Source: Hirundichthys speculiger (taxonomy: Eukaryota > Chordata > Actinopteri > Beloniformes > Exocoetidae). From it: a stretch of 64,000 nt of DNA. A program made the translations under genes and the position numbers. The notes under the pieces are model-generated. The model saw only the letters and a list, made by a program, of their open reading frames with translations, searched no databases and was not told where the DNA came from. Shown here one piece after another: positions 54,446-64,000 of this stretch. The stretch's first letter is position 1. Every line of letters begins with the position of its first letter. The DNA is taken from the NCBI GenBank assembly GCA_018398805.1, contig JAGFBZ010000329.1, positions 124,001 to 188,000 of the forward strand, given 5' to 3'.

Positions 54446-55368
54446 AAATATGTCTCACATGCCCATTTCCCAATGTTAACAACGTCAGTACGGGGTCAGC
54501 GTAAGGTCAACGTGACTGACCAGTTAGCTTACGTCGTAATATCATTTAACCGCTGGAATTTTATTTCACAGATAGCAAAGAGAGCTTTTTAGCAGCATCA
54601 TGGATGGTTTTCTAAAAAGAAAAGCCCCACAGGAACGGAACATCACAGAGGAGCCGACTTCTTCATCAAGCCTTCATCCACCAGCTCTGAATCTGCTCCA
54701 TAGGTACCAAAGCTAGCTGCTAGCGATAAGGCTAAAAAGAGGCAACACAAGGATGATGGATGGAAGCAAGCACATCATGGATGAAAAGAAGCTTTCCTGC
54801 TGAGGCCTACTCTGGAGCAGTTATCCTGTTCAGGTTATTTAAACTAAATAAACGGGACGGATACATTTACAGTCGGAGCGATGGATTATATTTTACTCTG
54901 GGGTGTCGTGAGATTTTATTCACTTTTGAAAGCATTATCAGTTACTTCTTCCTAGTTTCACCACCACTTCCCCTGCCCTCTACCTGCTCAGGTCCATTTC
55001 ATTCTCCTACAGTGACAGAAAACCAGCATTACACAGTCTGCTATATTATATATTTCCATACTGGGAAACTTTACACACACAGAATGCTTTCATGACATAT
55101 TTTATTATACACATATGTAATAATGTATGTAGAGAATCTATTTGGTCATACAGTCTTTGTAATTCATAGTAGTTCCCAAGTGTCATGACAGACACTAATA
55201 TTTAACGCTCCACAACCAGCTGTAGTTGAGATACGTCTGCCTGTCATCATACACCTGACCAGTAGGTGGTGTCGTGTCCACATGAACTCTGGGTAATGAA
55301 CCCTTTCTTAAACCGGCAGGCTGAAGTGGTTCGATGCCTCATGAGGCTTCATGTCACCATCACTAGTA

Positions 55369-55443
<75 letters not shown>

Positions 55444-56460
55444 TATAACATATATAAGGCACAGCCCGATAAAATACTGACATTTATTCATATTGTCATC
55501 AGCCACTGAACACATCTGTTGTTTCCAACTATTCCTTGTCTATGTATACTAAGTTCAAAATGTGTTGTTGGTAGTTTTTCAGATTTGTATGGATGAGTTT
55601 TGAGATGTTTGTCTCAAAGCTTTCCGTAACAGCAGACAGTCGTCCAACATGGCAGTGCACGTCCTTCATGTCCTCCCTTCTTTTTTTCGTGTTTATAATT
55701 GTCTTTGCACTTATGATATATTTTAGTTGTCTTATTTATTTGGTTTTAGCCAGTCTTTGGTGTTTCCACACACTAAATTGTTGTAGTTTACAATAGCGCT
55801 TCAGCTGCGGGGTGTGTGTGTGTGTATGTGTGTGTGTGTGTGGTTGTATGATTTTGGGTTTTATTTTTGCTTTGTTTTGTCTGCTTTTATGTTGTAAAGC
55901 ACTTTGTGCAACATTTCATTTACATGAAAAGTGCTCAATAAAGAAAAGTCTGATTGATTGATTGATTGACTGAAATAAATTTATGAAGGAAAACATACAT
56001 GGAGATTAAAAAAGCCCATATAAATAGGTTTGTGGCTGTTGCCGCCAGCCTAAGGCTCAGTATTTTTCCGGGCTTATTATGCATTTATTTTATTTTATGC
56101 AACTCTTGACAGCTGAGAATATTACTATCAGGTTCTGAAGAAGACTTCACTGGCCCGAGCCCAGGTAAGCAAATACTTGGTGTTTTGGTCCATATCAGAT
56201 ATATCAATTCACCAGGAACGCATAAAGTTTTTCCCTGTCTGTCGGAGCTTTCAAAGTAAGTGTTGTTTAGTAAGAATTTGTTTGTTTGTTTGTTATGGAT
56301 TAGATCACTGACATAATTTGCCTACTCTTAAGCAAATAACTTAGGAAAAGTAATTAAAACAGTTTATAGGAGCCTGTAGCAGGACAGCGGACCAGGCTGA
56401 TGTTATAGCCCAGACGTTACAGAGAGTTAGCAAGAGCAACAATCACCAACTAGCTAAACT
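54446..56460. repeat. segmental duplication, copy 2
   Basis: Same orientation as 49125-52740 with the differences listed there. The hAT-BED insertion is absent, giving the unoccupied site near 55788. At its right end a MADF-bearing block continues further (to 56690) than in copy 1. Confidence 0.9.
55371..55450. repeat. (AT)n microsatellite, copy 2
   Basis: An AT array with a short AC interruption at the same place in the duplication as 50591-50663. Confidence 0.95.
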
Positions 56461-56695
56461 TAATAAACTTATCTCTTGCGTATTTCCACTTCCATCTCGG
56501 CCGTATCCAGACCCACATTCATCTCTATCTCCCTCCGTGAATTACTAGAATATGTGCTGTCTTTGTAGTGTGGAGAACCAGAATCGTACAGATGTGGGTA
56601 CTTCCTCATTTCTTTGATGACGCAGATGTAGAATTGACCAATCAGAGGCCTCCTTTCTCTCCTTTGTGATTGTCTGCAATACTGTCAATCTCAGG
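56400..56695 (-). pseudogene. MADF fragment, fourth location
   Basis: The minus-strand frame 56634-56469 reads VIKEMRKYPHLYDSGSPHYK, NSRREIEMNVGLDTAEM and then a shifted tail. A short deletion removed the TVRKW codons and the conserved Trp of SW is Arg. The flanking GAATTGACCAATCAGAGGCC is shared with the copies at 7.6 and 37.3 kb. Confidence 0.65.
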
Positions 56696-56699
56696 TGAC

Positions 56700-57000
56700 A
56701 TTGATTGCCTGTTGTAAAACAAGCTTTATTGTTTCTTAAGGGCCCGGCCCGGCCGTGACATGCTCCGCCGCTGTGTATAACTTTATTACTGTAGAGCTGC
56801 TATATTCTTTACTCTGCAGGTCTGCTGGTGAACAAGTCTCTTCATTGTCTGGCCCCAAATTCCATCTATTCCATGCTTCACATGTCTGTTTCCCAGACAC
56901 ATGAAGCAACCTCAGGGAGTGGTCTCCTACTGGTTCCCAGTCAGGACTAAACAAGGTGTTCAGATGTAAACGTGACAACTGAAAGGATTTTATCTGCACT
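56700..57000 (-). repeat. interspersed repeat C (GGCCCGGCCCGGC), copy 1
   Basis: Shared with 63655-63900: agggcccggcccggc(c/t)gtgacatgctccgcc, agtggtctcct(a/g)ctggttcccagtcag and ggactaaacaaggtg. On the minus strand it ends with a polyadenylation-like AATAAAGCTTG, suggesting a retroposed transcript. No conserved frame is seen. Confidence 0.65.
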
Positions 57001-57719
57001 CTTCCTTTTTAATTTAATTTTTTTTTTTTTTTTTTTTTTAAATTTTTAATTTAATTTATTCATGATTTTTTTTTTTGCTTGTATGGTGACAGCTCAGTCC
57101 CCCCAGTTTAAAAATCCTATCTGCACCCCTGGTTCACTGTCAGCTCTGGAGGCAGCTGACAAAAAACTAAACCAAAAAAAAAGAAAAAAGTTAAATCGAT
57201 CTATCGCGCTGAAAAAACCCTGATGAATCATTTAAAAAATAATGACGTCAGAAAAGCTCAGACATAAGTAGGACAAAAACATACTTCTTTGCAGTTGCTT
57301 ATTTTTTGTTCTCTTTTATTTTCTTTATTTTGTTTTCGTGTTGTCAGGGAGACCCACGTGTCCTCCGGGGAATCGTTAAACAACACTAAAGGGGGAAAAA
57401 CCCACGTACGATTATGAGTAATCGTACTCATGAGTAACACTGACCCGTAAATGGTCCGGCACAGATGCGCGTGTGAGTATGTGTGTGTGTTTGTGTGTGT
57501 GGCACCATTACAGGTATACAGACTGATAATTAATTTAGTCTTCTGTAAACAGAAAGATGAATTATCACCTCCTATAAAACGAAAAAGCAGGATAATTCAT
57601 AAAAAAAGTCATTTTAACATATCCTGAAGAAGCCCAAGAGAAAGAGAAAAGGAGGTAGAGAGGACAGAAAATAGAGATACACCTGAGCTGAACAGTGAAA
57701 AAAATCATCTATTTTAGTT
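57001..57719. other. T-rich and unassigned DNA
   Basis: T-runs lie at 57018-57082. A short GT-rich stretch lies at 57476-57502. No gene is recognised. Confidence 0.4.
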
Positions 57720-58330
57720 TGTTAAAAAAATTAATTCACAAAATGGACATTTGACTGCTAACTGCTAACATTTATTTTCACATGTACAGACTCTATATAT
57801 AACAGAGAAATACATTGTTTTCTTCATCACTGGACTGTTTATTTAACACAGAAATAGTGTTTTTTACATCTTCGGACTGCATATTTAACATTTAAATACA
57901 TTTATTTTTACACATTTAGACTGTATATTTAACACAGAAATTCACTGTTTTTTACAGTAAAATGCTGGCAGCTCTAGTTGCCAGAATTTCACTGTAAAAA
58001 ATAAAATAAAAATGTTCATTAATTTACGGAATGGTGCTGTTAATTTTACAGATATAAACTGGAGATAGTATCAGTATAATACTGTAAAAAATCAAAGTAA
58101 TTGTCATTGAAAAATACACGTATAGACCGTATATATAACACTGGTATACATTTATTTTCACATGTACAGACTCTATATCTAACAAAGAAATACATTGTTT
58201 TCTACATCACTGGACTCTATATTTAACACAGAAATAGTGTTTTTTACATCTTCGGACTATGTATTTTAAAAAAAAATATGGCAGCTGTGGTTGCCAGAAT
58301 TCTACTGTAAAAAAAATACCAGAAAACATC
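57720..58330. repeat. imperfect tandem repeats with ACTGTAAAA palindromes
   Basis: Units of about 60 bp (acacagaaata...gtttt(t/c)...catc...ggactgtatatttaa) recur about seven times. Within them, tttacagtaaaatgctggca...tgccagaatttcactgtaaa (about 57950-58000) forms an inverted repeat, and gttgccagaattctactgtaaa recurs near 58290. It is probably a MITE embedded in repeats. Confidence 0.6.
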
Positions 58331-58810
58331 TGTTTTCAATTTTACTGTACAGTGCAATTACATTTGTATTGTTATTCAAGTTCAAATCACTATTTTTCGA
58401 GAGGAATTTAATTCATATACAAAAGCACTTGCTCCAATAACAGGCTGTATAATAATTGTTTAGATTTGCATAGCTCTCTTAAAGCCATTTTTAATACTCA
58501 AACCATTGAGTTTGTTGTGATGAAGCACACTGAATTTAATACTAAAATTTATTTAATGTTGTTGAATGGTATATATATTCAATAAATCAAATCAAATTCT
58601 CTATGGAGTCATAAGTGGGGGGAAATATATTTCTCTGACATCTTTAAAAATTAATATAAAATACATGAGTATGTTGTCTGGTACTTACAGCTCTCAGTAA
58701 TGGTGGAGTAATGACATGTAACATGCAGCAGAACGGATCATTGGATGAGCATTGAGCCAGAGGAACAGGTATGATGACTTCTAGGAAACTCCACAATAGT
58801 GTTCTGTAAT
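58331..58810. other. unassigned DNA, possible exon on the minus strand
   Basis: The minus-strand frame ending near 58690 (LLWSFLEVIIPVPLAQCSSN, then ITPPLLRA) stops at a donor-like AGCT|gtaagt. The hAT element at 58811 splits this block from its continuation at 61537. No protein family is recognised. Confidence 0.25.
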
Positions 58811-61528
58811 CTGGGGCGCCGAAAAGGGGGGGTAAAGGATACGGATTATAGGGGCCCATGATTGAGGGGGGCCCAAAGAGGCCCCTAATGATGATCAAAA
58901 ATAGCGTCAACAAATTTCGCCGCCCCTCCCTGAATAGCCACCTTAACGTGGTGGAGGGGTTTGTGTGCCCGAATGATCCCAGGAGCTATGTTGTCGGGGG
59001 CATTTGCCCCTGGTAGGGTCACCCAAGGCAAACTGGTCCTGGGGGACGGGCCAGACCAAGCGCGATTCATACGACTCTTATGAATAAGAAAAAATCAAGA
59101 GCTCGATGTCCCTCGCCCGGATCAGGGTCACCGGGGCCCCACCCTGGAGCCAGGCCTGGGGGAGGGGCTCGTTCGGGAGCGCCTGGTGGCCGGGCCTTCA
59201 CCCATGGGGCCCGGCCGGGCTCAGCCCGAAGGAGCTACATGGGTTCGCCTCCCCGTGGGCCCACCACCCGCAGGGAGGGTCATAGGAGTCGGGTGCTTTG
59301 TGGTATGGGTGGCAGCCGAAAGCGTGGGCCTTGGCGTGCCGACCCTCGGCTGCTGACGAAACTGGTTACTGGGACATGGAACGTTACCTCTCTGGCGGGG
59401 AAGGAGCCTGAACTTGTGCATGAGGTTGAGAGGTACCGACTAGATATAGTCGGGCTCACCTCGACGCACAGCCTGGGCTCTGGAACCAATCTTCTCGAGA
59501 GAGGCTGGACCTTATTCTACTCTGGAGTTGCCCGGGGTGAGAGGCGATGGGCTGGTGTAGGCTTGCTTATAGCCCCCCAGCTCGGAGCCTGTACGTTGGG
59601 GTTTTCCCCAGTGGATGAGAGGGTAGCATCCCTGCGCCTTCGGGTCAGGGAACGGGCTCTGACTGTCATTTGCGCTTATGCGCCAAATGACAGTTCAGAG
59701 TACCCAGCCTTCTTGGGGTCCTTGGTGGGGGTGCTGGAAAGCGCCCCTAATGGGGACTCCTTTATCCTGCTGGGGGACTTCAATGCTCACGTTGGCAATG
59801 ACAGTGGTACCTGGAGGGCGTGATTGGGAGGAACGGCCTCTCTGATCTGAACCAGAGTGGTGTTCTGTTGTTGGACTTCTGTGCTCGTCACAGTTTGTTC
59901 ATAACAAACACCATGTTCAAGCATAAGAGTGTCCATAAATGCACGTGGCATCAGGACACTCTTGGCCGTAGATCGATGATCGACTTTATAGTCGTATCAT
60001 CTGATCTTCGGCCGTATGTTTTGGACACTCGGGTGAAGAGAGGAGCTGAGCTGTCAACTGATCACTACCTGGTGGTGGGTTGGATCAGATGGCGGGGGAG
60101 AATGCCGATCAGACCTGGCAGGCCTGAACGTGTAGTGAGGGTTTGCTGGGAACGTCTGGCAGAGGAACCTGTCAGAAAGATCTTCAACTCACACCTCCGG
60201 CAGAGCTTCAATCATATCCCGGGGGAGGCGGGGGACATTGAGTCTGAATGGTCCATGTTCCGAGCCTCCATTGCTGAAGCGGCTGACCGGAGCTGTGGCC
60301 GTAAGGTCTTCGGTGCCTGTCGTGGCGGCAATCCTCAAACTCGGTGGTGGACACCTCGGGTGAGAGAGGCCGTCAGACTGAAGAAGGAGTCCTACCGGGC
60401 TTGGTTAGCTTGTGGGACTCCGGAATCAGCAGACAGGTAAAGGCAGGCCAAGCGGGCGGCGGCTTCGGTGGTCTCTGAGGCAAAAACTCGGGTGTGGGAG
60501 GAGTTCGGTGAGGCCATGGAAAAAGACTTTCGATCGGCTCCTCGGAGATTCTGGCAAACCGTCAGGCGGCTCAGGCGGGGAAAGCAGTGCTTCACCAACA
60601 CTGTGTATAGTGGGGATGGGGGGTGCTGCTGACCTCAAACTGGAGATGTCGTTCGGCGGTGGAAGGAATACTTCGAGGACCATCTCAATCCCACCAACAT
60701 GTCTTCCGTTGAGGATGCTGAGCCTGTGGACTTGGGGGTGGACTCGTCCTTTACTGGAGCTGAGGTCGCTGAGGTAGTTAAGAAGCTGCACAGTGGCCGG
60801 GCTCCGGGGGTGGACGAGATCTGCCCTGATTTCCTAAAGGCTCTGGATGTTGTAGGACTGTCTTGGTTGACACGTCTCTGCAACATCGCATGGAAATCGG
60901 GGGCAGTACCTCTGGATTGGCAGACCGGGGTGGTGGTTCCCCTTTTTAAGAAGGGGGACCGGAGGGTGTGTTCCAATTACAGGGGAATCACACTCCTCAG
61001 CCTCCCTGGTCAGGTCCATGCAGGGGTGCTGGAGAAGAGAGTCCGATCGATTGTCGAATCCCGGATTCAGGAGGAACAATGCGGGTTCCATCCTGGTCGT
61101 GGAACACTGGACCAGCTCTAGACCCTCACTAGGGTCCTGGAGGGAACATGGGAATTTGCTCAACCAGTCCACATGTGTTTTGTGGACTTGGAGAAGGCAT
61201 TTGACCGTGTCCCTCAGGGTGTCCTGTGGGGGGTACTCCAGGAGTATGGGGTGCTGGGCCCGTTGTTACGGGCTGTCCAGTCCCTGTACAAATGGAGTGG
61301 GAGCTTGGTCCGCATTGCCGGTTGTAAGTCGGATTTGTTTTCGGTGGGAGTTGGACTCCGCCAGGGGGAGGGAGGTCTGGGCCTCTCAGCTGAAGCTGCT
61401 GCCCCGCGACCCGATTCCGGACCAAGCGGGAGTTAATGGATGGATGGATGGATGGATTTCGCCGCTGTGTTGGGGGGGCCCGGTAAAGATTCTTTTCATG
61501 GGGCCCAAAATCCCTAGCGGCGCCCCTG
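58811..61528. mobile_element. short hAT MITE with perfect 8-bp TSD, opened by a RTE insertion
   Basis: The ends CTGGGGCGCCG and, read inward from the right, CAGGGGCGCCG flank G/C-run-rich sequence (ggggggcccaaagagg). TCTGTAAT is present on both sides (58803-58810 and 61529-61536). Without the nested LINE the MITE is only about 180 bp. Confidence 0.9.
58924..61455 (+). pseudogene. RTE-clade (Rex3-like) LINE, near full 5' end, internally deleted
   Basis: Flanked by ATTTCGCCGC on both sides (58914-58923 and 61456-61465) and ending in (GATG)n. Frame 59080-59823 holds the endonuclease: [32 protein letters not shown] and [17 protein letters not shown] one-base loss at about 59820 shifts to the frame 59820-60440 (NTMFKHKSVHKCTWHQD, RRSMIDFIVVSSDL, LSTDHYLVVG). 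The reverse transcriptase runs from 60699 (GRAPGVDEICPDF, LFKKGDRRVCSNYRGITLL, EEQCGFHPGRGTLDQL, then FVDLEKAFDRVPQG) to VGLRQG at about 61365. It then jumps to the extreme C-terminus (REVWASQLKLLP), so the ADD box and thumb are deleted. Premature stops lie at 60438 and 61119. Confidence 0.93.
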
Positions 61529-61536
61529 TCTGTAAT

Positions 61537-62151
61537 CTCCTCGTTTCCTCCACAACAAACATCTGAATGAGATCGTGTCACAGCTGTACAGACATCCTCT
61601 GTCCTTAAGAGAATAAAAATGTATGCAAGTAATACAGTGATGCATAATGGAGAGGTAGAGCCGGTTATATAGGTGGCTAGCAAGTTAGCCGGAATGCTAA
61701 CGGAGAGATGTTTTCACTCATCACCCTACCTGCTGCTAAATCATATTACTTTTACTAAATGGTGGTTAAATCAATCATCTAATAAACAAAGTTAACTTAC
61801 CTTGGAGTAAATGTAGGTGTGTTTTGTAACTTTCCCCACGTTCAGTTGATTGTGTGGACGAACACAACTGAACCCACAGCTGCATTCTCCAGCGTTTGTT
61901 TTGATTTTGGAAAGGGAATAAAAATGTCCCTCCAAACATTCTGGACACCTCGAGTCACTGTTGCAGGTCCCCAGCAGCAATATTTCACCATGGAGTTATT
62001 ATAGTATAATGTAAATAAGGTTGCTAGGCATCGGAAAAATGGCAAAATAACATTGTCCCTAATGGAGGAGCAGCGAGAATGTCTGACCTAGCAACAGTAA
62101 CTTACCGAAATGTCAATTCTGTCTGCGATACTGTCTCTCTGTGACACTGGC
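61537..62151. other. unassigned DNA
   Basis: No recognisable gene or repeat end. Short ORFs on both strands (61-67 residues) overlap each other and have no motif. Confidence 0.4.
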
Positions 62152-62363
62152 CACAGTTACATGATGTTTTTTAGTTCGGAATCAATAATTCCGAATGAAA
62201 TAATTCCGAATTAAACTATTTTCCTTCGAGTTTACATGGAAATAGTAATTCCGAATTGAGGTTTACATGGAAAACATGTTTGTTCGGCTTTATCCAATTC
62301 CGCTTTAGGTCTGGGGGTTGGGAAGGGTTCTGATTGGATGGGGGGGGGCGGACGTCTTTACGT

Positions 62364-62627
62364 CTACCAGAAGAAAACAAACTTAGCAACAACTCGATTA
62401 GCAACAACATTCCACTTATTTTTGACCTGGGTGGCGTCTCTATCTGTGAAACCTCCTTCATTTAACCTAGCCGCTACAACTTTGAAAAGCTCACAATTTT
62501 TATGTTTCCTGCCATCTGTTCTTTTAATTATTCCCAGTTCCTCCAAGCTATTTATTAAATAAATCGTCTCTGCTCTTGAACACCGTTTACTGCGTGCCGC
62601 CATTTTGAAACTTTGTTTTGAAAACAA
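62364..62627 (-). CDS. Myb/SANT-like DNA-binding ORF, left arm
   Basis: This 87-residue ORF begins MFSKQSFKMAARSKRCSRAE and continues TIYLINSLEELGIIKRTDGR, KHKNCELFKVVAARLNEGGF and DRDATQVKNKWNVV. The spacing of the helices and the terminal QVKNKW resemble the Myb/SANT-like domains of Harbinger accessory proteins and MSANTD proteins. The first aromatic is not a Trp, so the match is by pattern only. After residue about 80 it reads into non-coding arm. This is the better-preserved copy. Confidence 0.5.
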   Translation of the reverse strand: MFSKQSFKMAARSKRCSRAETIYLINSLEELGIIKRTDGRKHKNCELFKVVAARLNEGGFTDRDATQVKNKWNVVANRVVAKFVFFW

Positions 62628-63063
62628 GCCCAGCGCGGAATATTAGCGTCATCGTGACAGACGGGCAAGAGAACTAGCATGCGCAGAAAGACCGGAATTA
62701 ACCGGAATTGACCGCGGAATTATGCTATGCAGAATAAACCAGCCACTTACTTCGGAATTAAGTTTAATTCGGAATTGACATTCACTGCGTTTACATGGGA
62801 AGTTTAATTCCTCTTTAATTCAGAATTAAAGTCAAAGCCAAATAAAAGTTACCATGTAAACACTTAATTCCATATGAAAATGTCAATTCCGAATTAAACT
62901 TAATTCCGAAGTAAGTGGCTGGTTTATTCCCATTTTAATTCCGCATTAAATAATTCCGCAGTCATGTTTTACACTCATTCCTCTTTAAATTAATTCAAGT
63001 CTTTCTGCGCATGCTCGTTCTCTTGCCCGTCTGTCGCGATGACGCTTATATTCCGCGCTGGGC

Positions 63064-63276
63064 TTGTTTTCAAAACAAAGTTTCAAGATGGCCGCACGCA
63101 GTAGTAAACGGTGTTCAAGAGCAGAGACGATTTATTTAATAAATAGCTTGGAGGAACTGGAAATAATTAAAAAAACAGATGGCAGGAAACATAAAAATTG
63201 TGAGCTTTTCAAAGCGGCCAGGTTAAATGAAGGAGGTTTCACAGATAGAGACGCCACCCAGGTCAAAAATAGGTGA
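63064..63276 (+). CDS. Myb/SANT-like DNA-binding ORF, right arm (truncated)
   Basis: This 70-residue copy of the left-arm ORF has a two-codon deletion (LFKAARL instead of LFKVVAARL) and a stop immediately after QVKNR, where a G-to-A change makes TGA from the Trp codon. The domain loses its last helix end. It is probably a passenger rather than a working protein. Confidence 0.5.
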   Translation: MFSKQSFKMAARSSKRCSRAETIYLINSLEELEIIKKTDGRKHKNCELFKAARLNEGGFTDRDATQVKNR

Positions 63277-63654
63277 AATGTTGTTGCTAATCGAGTTAGC
63301 TAAGTTTGTTTTCTTCCGGTAGATGTAAAGATGTCCGCCCCCCCCATCCAATCAGAACCCTTCCCAACCCCCAGACCTAAAGCGGAGTTGGATAAAGCCG
63401 AACAAACGTGTTTTCCATGTAAACCTCAATTCGGAATTACTATTTCCATGTAAACTCGAAGGAAAATAGTTTAATTCAGAATTATTTAATTCCTAATTAT
63501 TAATTCCGAATTAAAAAACATCATGTAACCGCAGCTATTTTCATATGGAATTAGGTGTTTACATGGTAACTTTTATTCGGATTTAACTTTAATTCTGAAT
63601 TAAAGAGGAATTAAACTTCTCATGTAAATGCATGGAATGTCTGTGTTTTGTTTA

Positions 63655-63900
63655 TACAAGCTTTATTGGGCCTCAAGGGCCCGGCCCGGCTGTGACATGC
63701 TCCGCCACTGTGTAGAACTTTATTACAGTAAAGCTGTTATATTCTTTACTCTACCGGTCTGCTGGTAAACCTATGACATAGAGACATATGAAGCAACCTT
63801 AAGGGAGTGGTCTCCTGCTGGTTCCCAGTCAGTCCCTGGTTACCACAGTCAGGACTAAACAAGGTGAAGCTGCATATCAGTCTTATGCTTTAAAATCTGG
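63655..63900 (-). repeat. interspersed repeat C, copy 2
   Basis: Same sequence family as 56700-57000, with a cluster of indels in the middle. The minus strand again ends with CCAATAAAGCTTG. The last 100 bases of the window show nothing recognisable. Confidence 0.65.
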
Positions 63901-64000
63901 AACATTCTTCCAGAAGAACTGCCTTGTGTATGAATAGTGCTCTACAGATAAACCTGCCTTGTAGAACATTATTACGGCATAAACACTGTAAGGTGGTGTA

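Larger units (their letters stand above)
62152..63640. mobile_element. inverted pair of elements carrying a Myb/SANT-like ORF
   Basis: The stretch 62152-62780 is repeated in inverted form at about 62883-63535. The block 62781-62882 (gcgtttacatgggaagttta...) is repeated in inverted form at 63536-63640. So 62781-63640 looks like one element with about 100-bp terminal inverted repeats, abutting an inverted partial copy. Both are dense in AATTCCGAATTA and TTTACATGG motifs. Each contains one Myb/SANT-like coding piece, on opposite strands. Confidence 0.75.

Noticed and set aside
1..64000. tRNA genes, tRNA-derived SINEs, rRNA and CRISPR arrays
   Set aside because: I looked for B-box-like GTTCRA sequences with folding arms and for regularly spaced repeats and found none convincing. 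The regular repeats are satellites or transposons. A tRNAscan or Infernal run would be decisive.

Overview
This is vertebrate nuclear DNA, almost certainly from a teleost fish. It has low coding density, spliced exons, and a mix of L2, L1-like and RTE LINEs, Tc1-like, hAT and pogo/Tigger-like DNA transposons and a Ty3/gypsy remnant. There are no operons, and I recognised no rRNA, tRNA or CRISPR array by eye. The one confidently identified single-copy host gene is at the left edge: the first coding exon of ovol1 (33 codons, SNAG repressor motif) on the minus strand, with a CpG-rich upstream region. The rest of the window lies upstream of that gene and is mostly repeats nested in repeats.

Layout. 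0-4.4 kb: ovol1 exon and promoter side, a hAT-like element holding a Tigger-like MITE, and a hAT MITE interrupted by an L2 3' end. 4.4-12.5 kb: mostly unassigned DNA with two further hAT-like copies. 12.5-16.3 kb: a Tc1-like relic and a two-exon open gene fragment of an unknown family. 17.0-19.6 kb: a hAT element with perfect 8-bp target duplications, itself holding a 111-bp palindromic MITE. 20.8-23.5 kb: LINE tails and a 1-kb foldback element. 24.4-29.4 kb: a candidate four-exon small gene on the minus strand whose 3' end is repeated in rearranged form. 29.9-38.0 kb: a transmembrane-protein ORF, a THAP-exon transposon, L1-like fragments, a BED-finger hAT, a Tc1-like transposase and a spliced pseudogene carrying a hAT insertion. 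38.7-45.6 kb: L2, L1-like, and a Tc1-like element containing a second, fuller copy of the transmembrane-ORF element. 46.5-56.7 kb: hAT relics, a partial segmental duplication and a Ty3/gypsy fragment. 58.8-61.5 kb: a RTE LINE nested in a hAT MITE. 62.1-63.6 kb: an inverted pair of elements carrying a Myb/SANT-like ORF.

Two themes stand out. First, several non-autonomous DNA transposons carry pieces of DNA-binding domains (MADF, THAP, Myb/SANT, BED) with little or no catalytic transposase. A MADF piece recurs four times in different contexts. Second, a small single-pass membrane protein ORF (about 167 residues) is present twice. One copy lies inside a compact 1.28-kb transcript-like unit that ends in a polyadenylation-like signal and a short simple-repeat tail, which looks like a retroposed element or multicopy retrogene. 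I do not recognise this protein family, and it is the best candidate here for something undescribed.

All calls rest on reading the sequence by eye and on recalled family features. Element boundaries without a visible target duplication are approximate.
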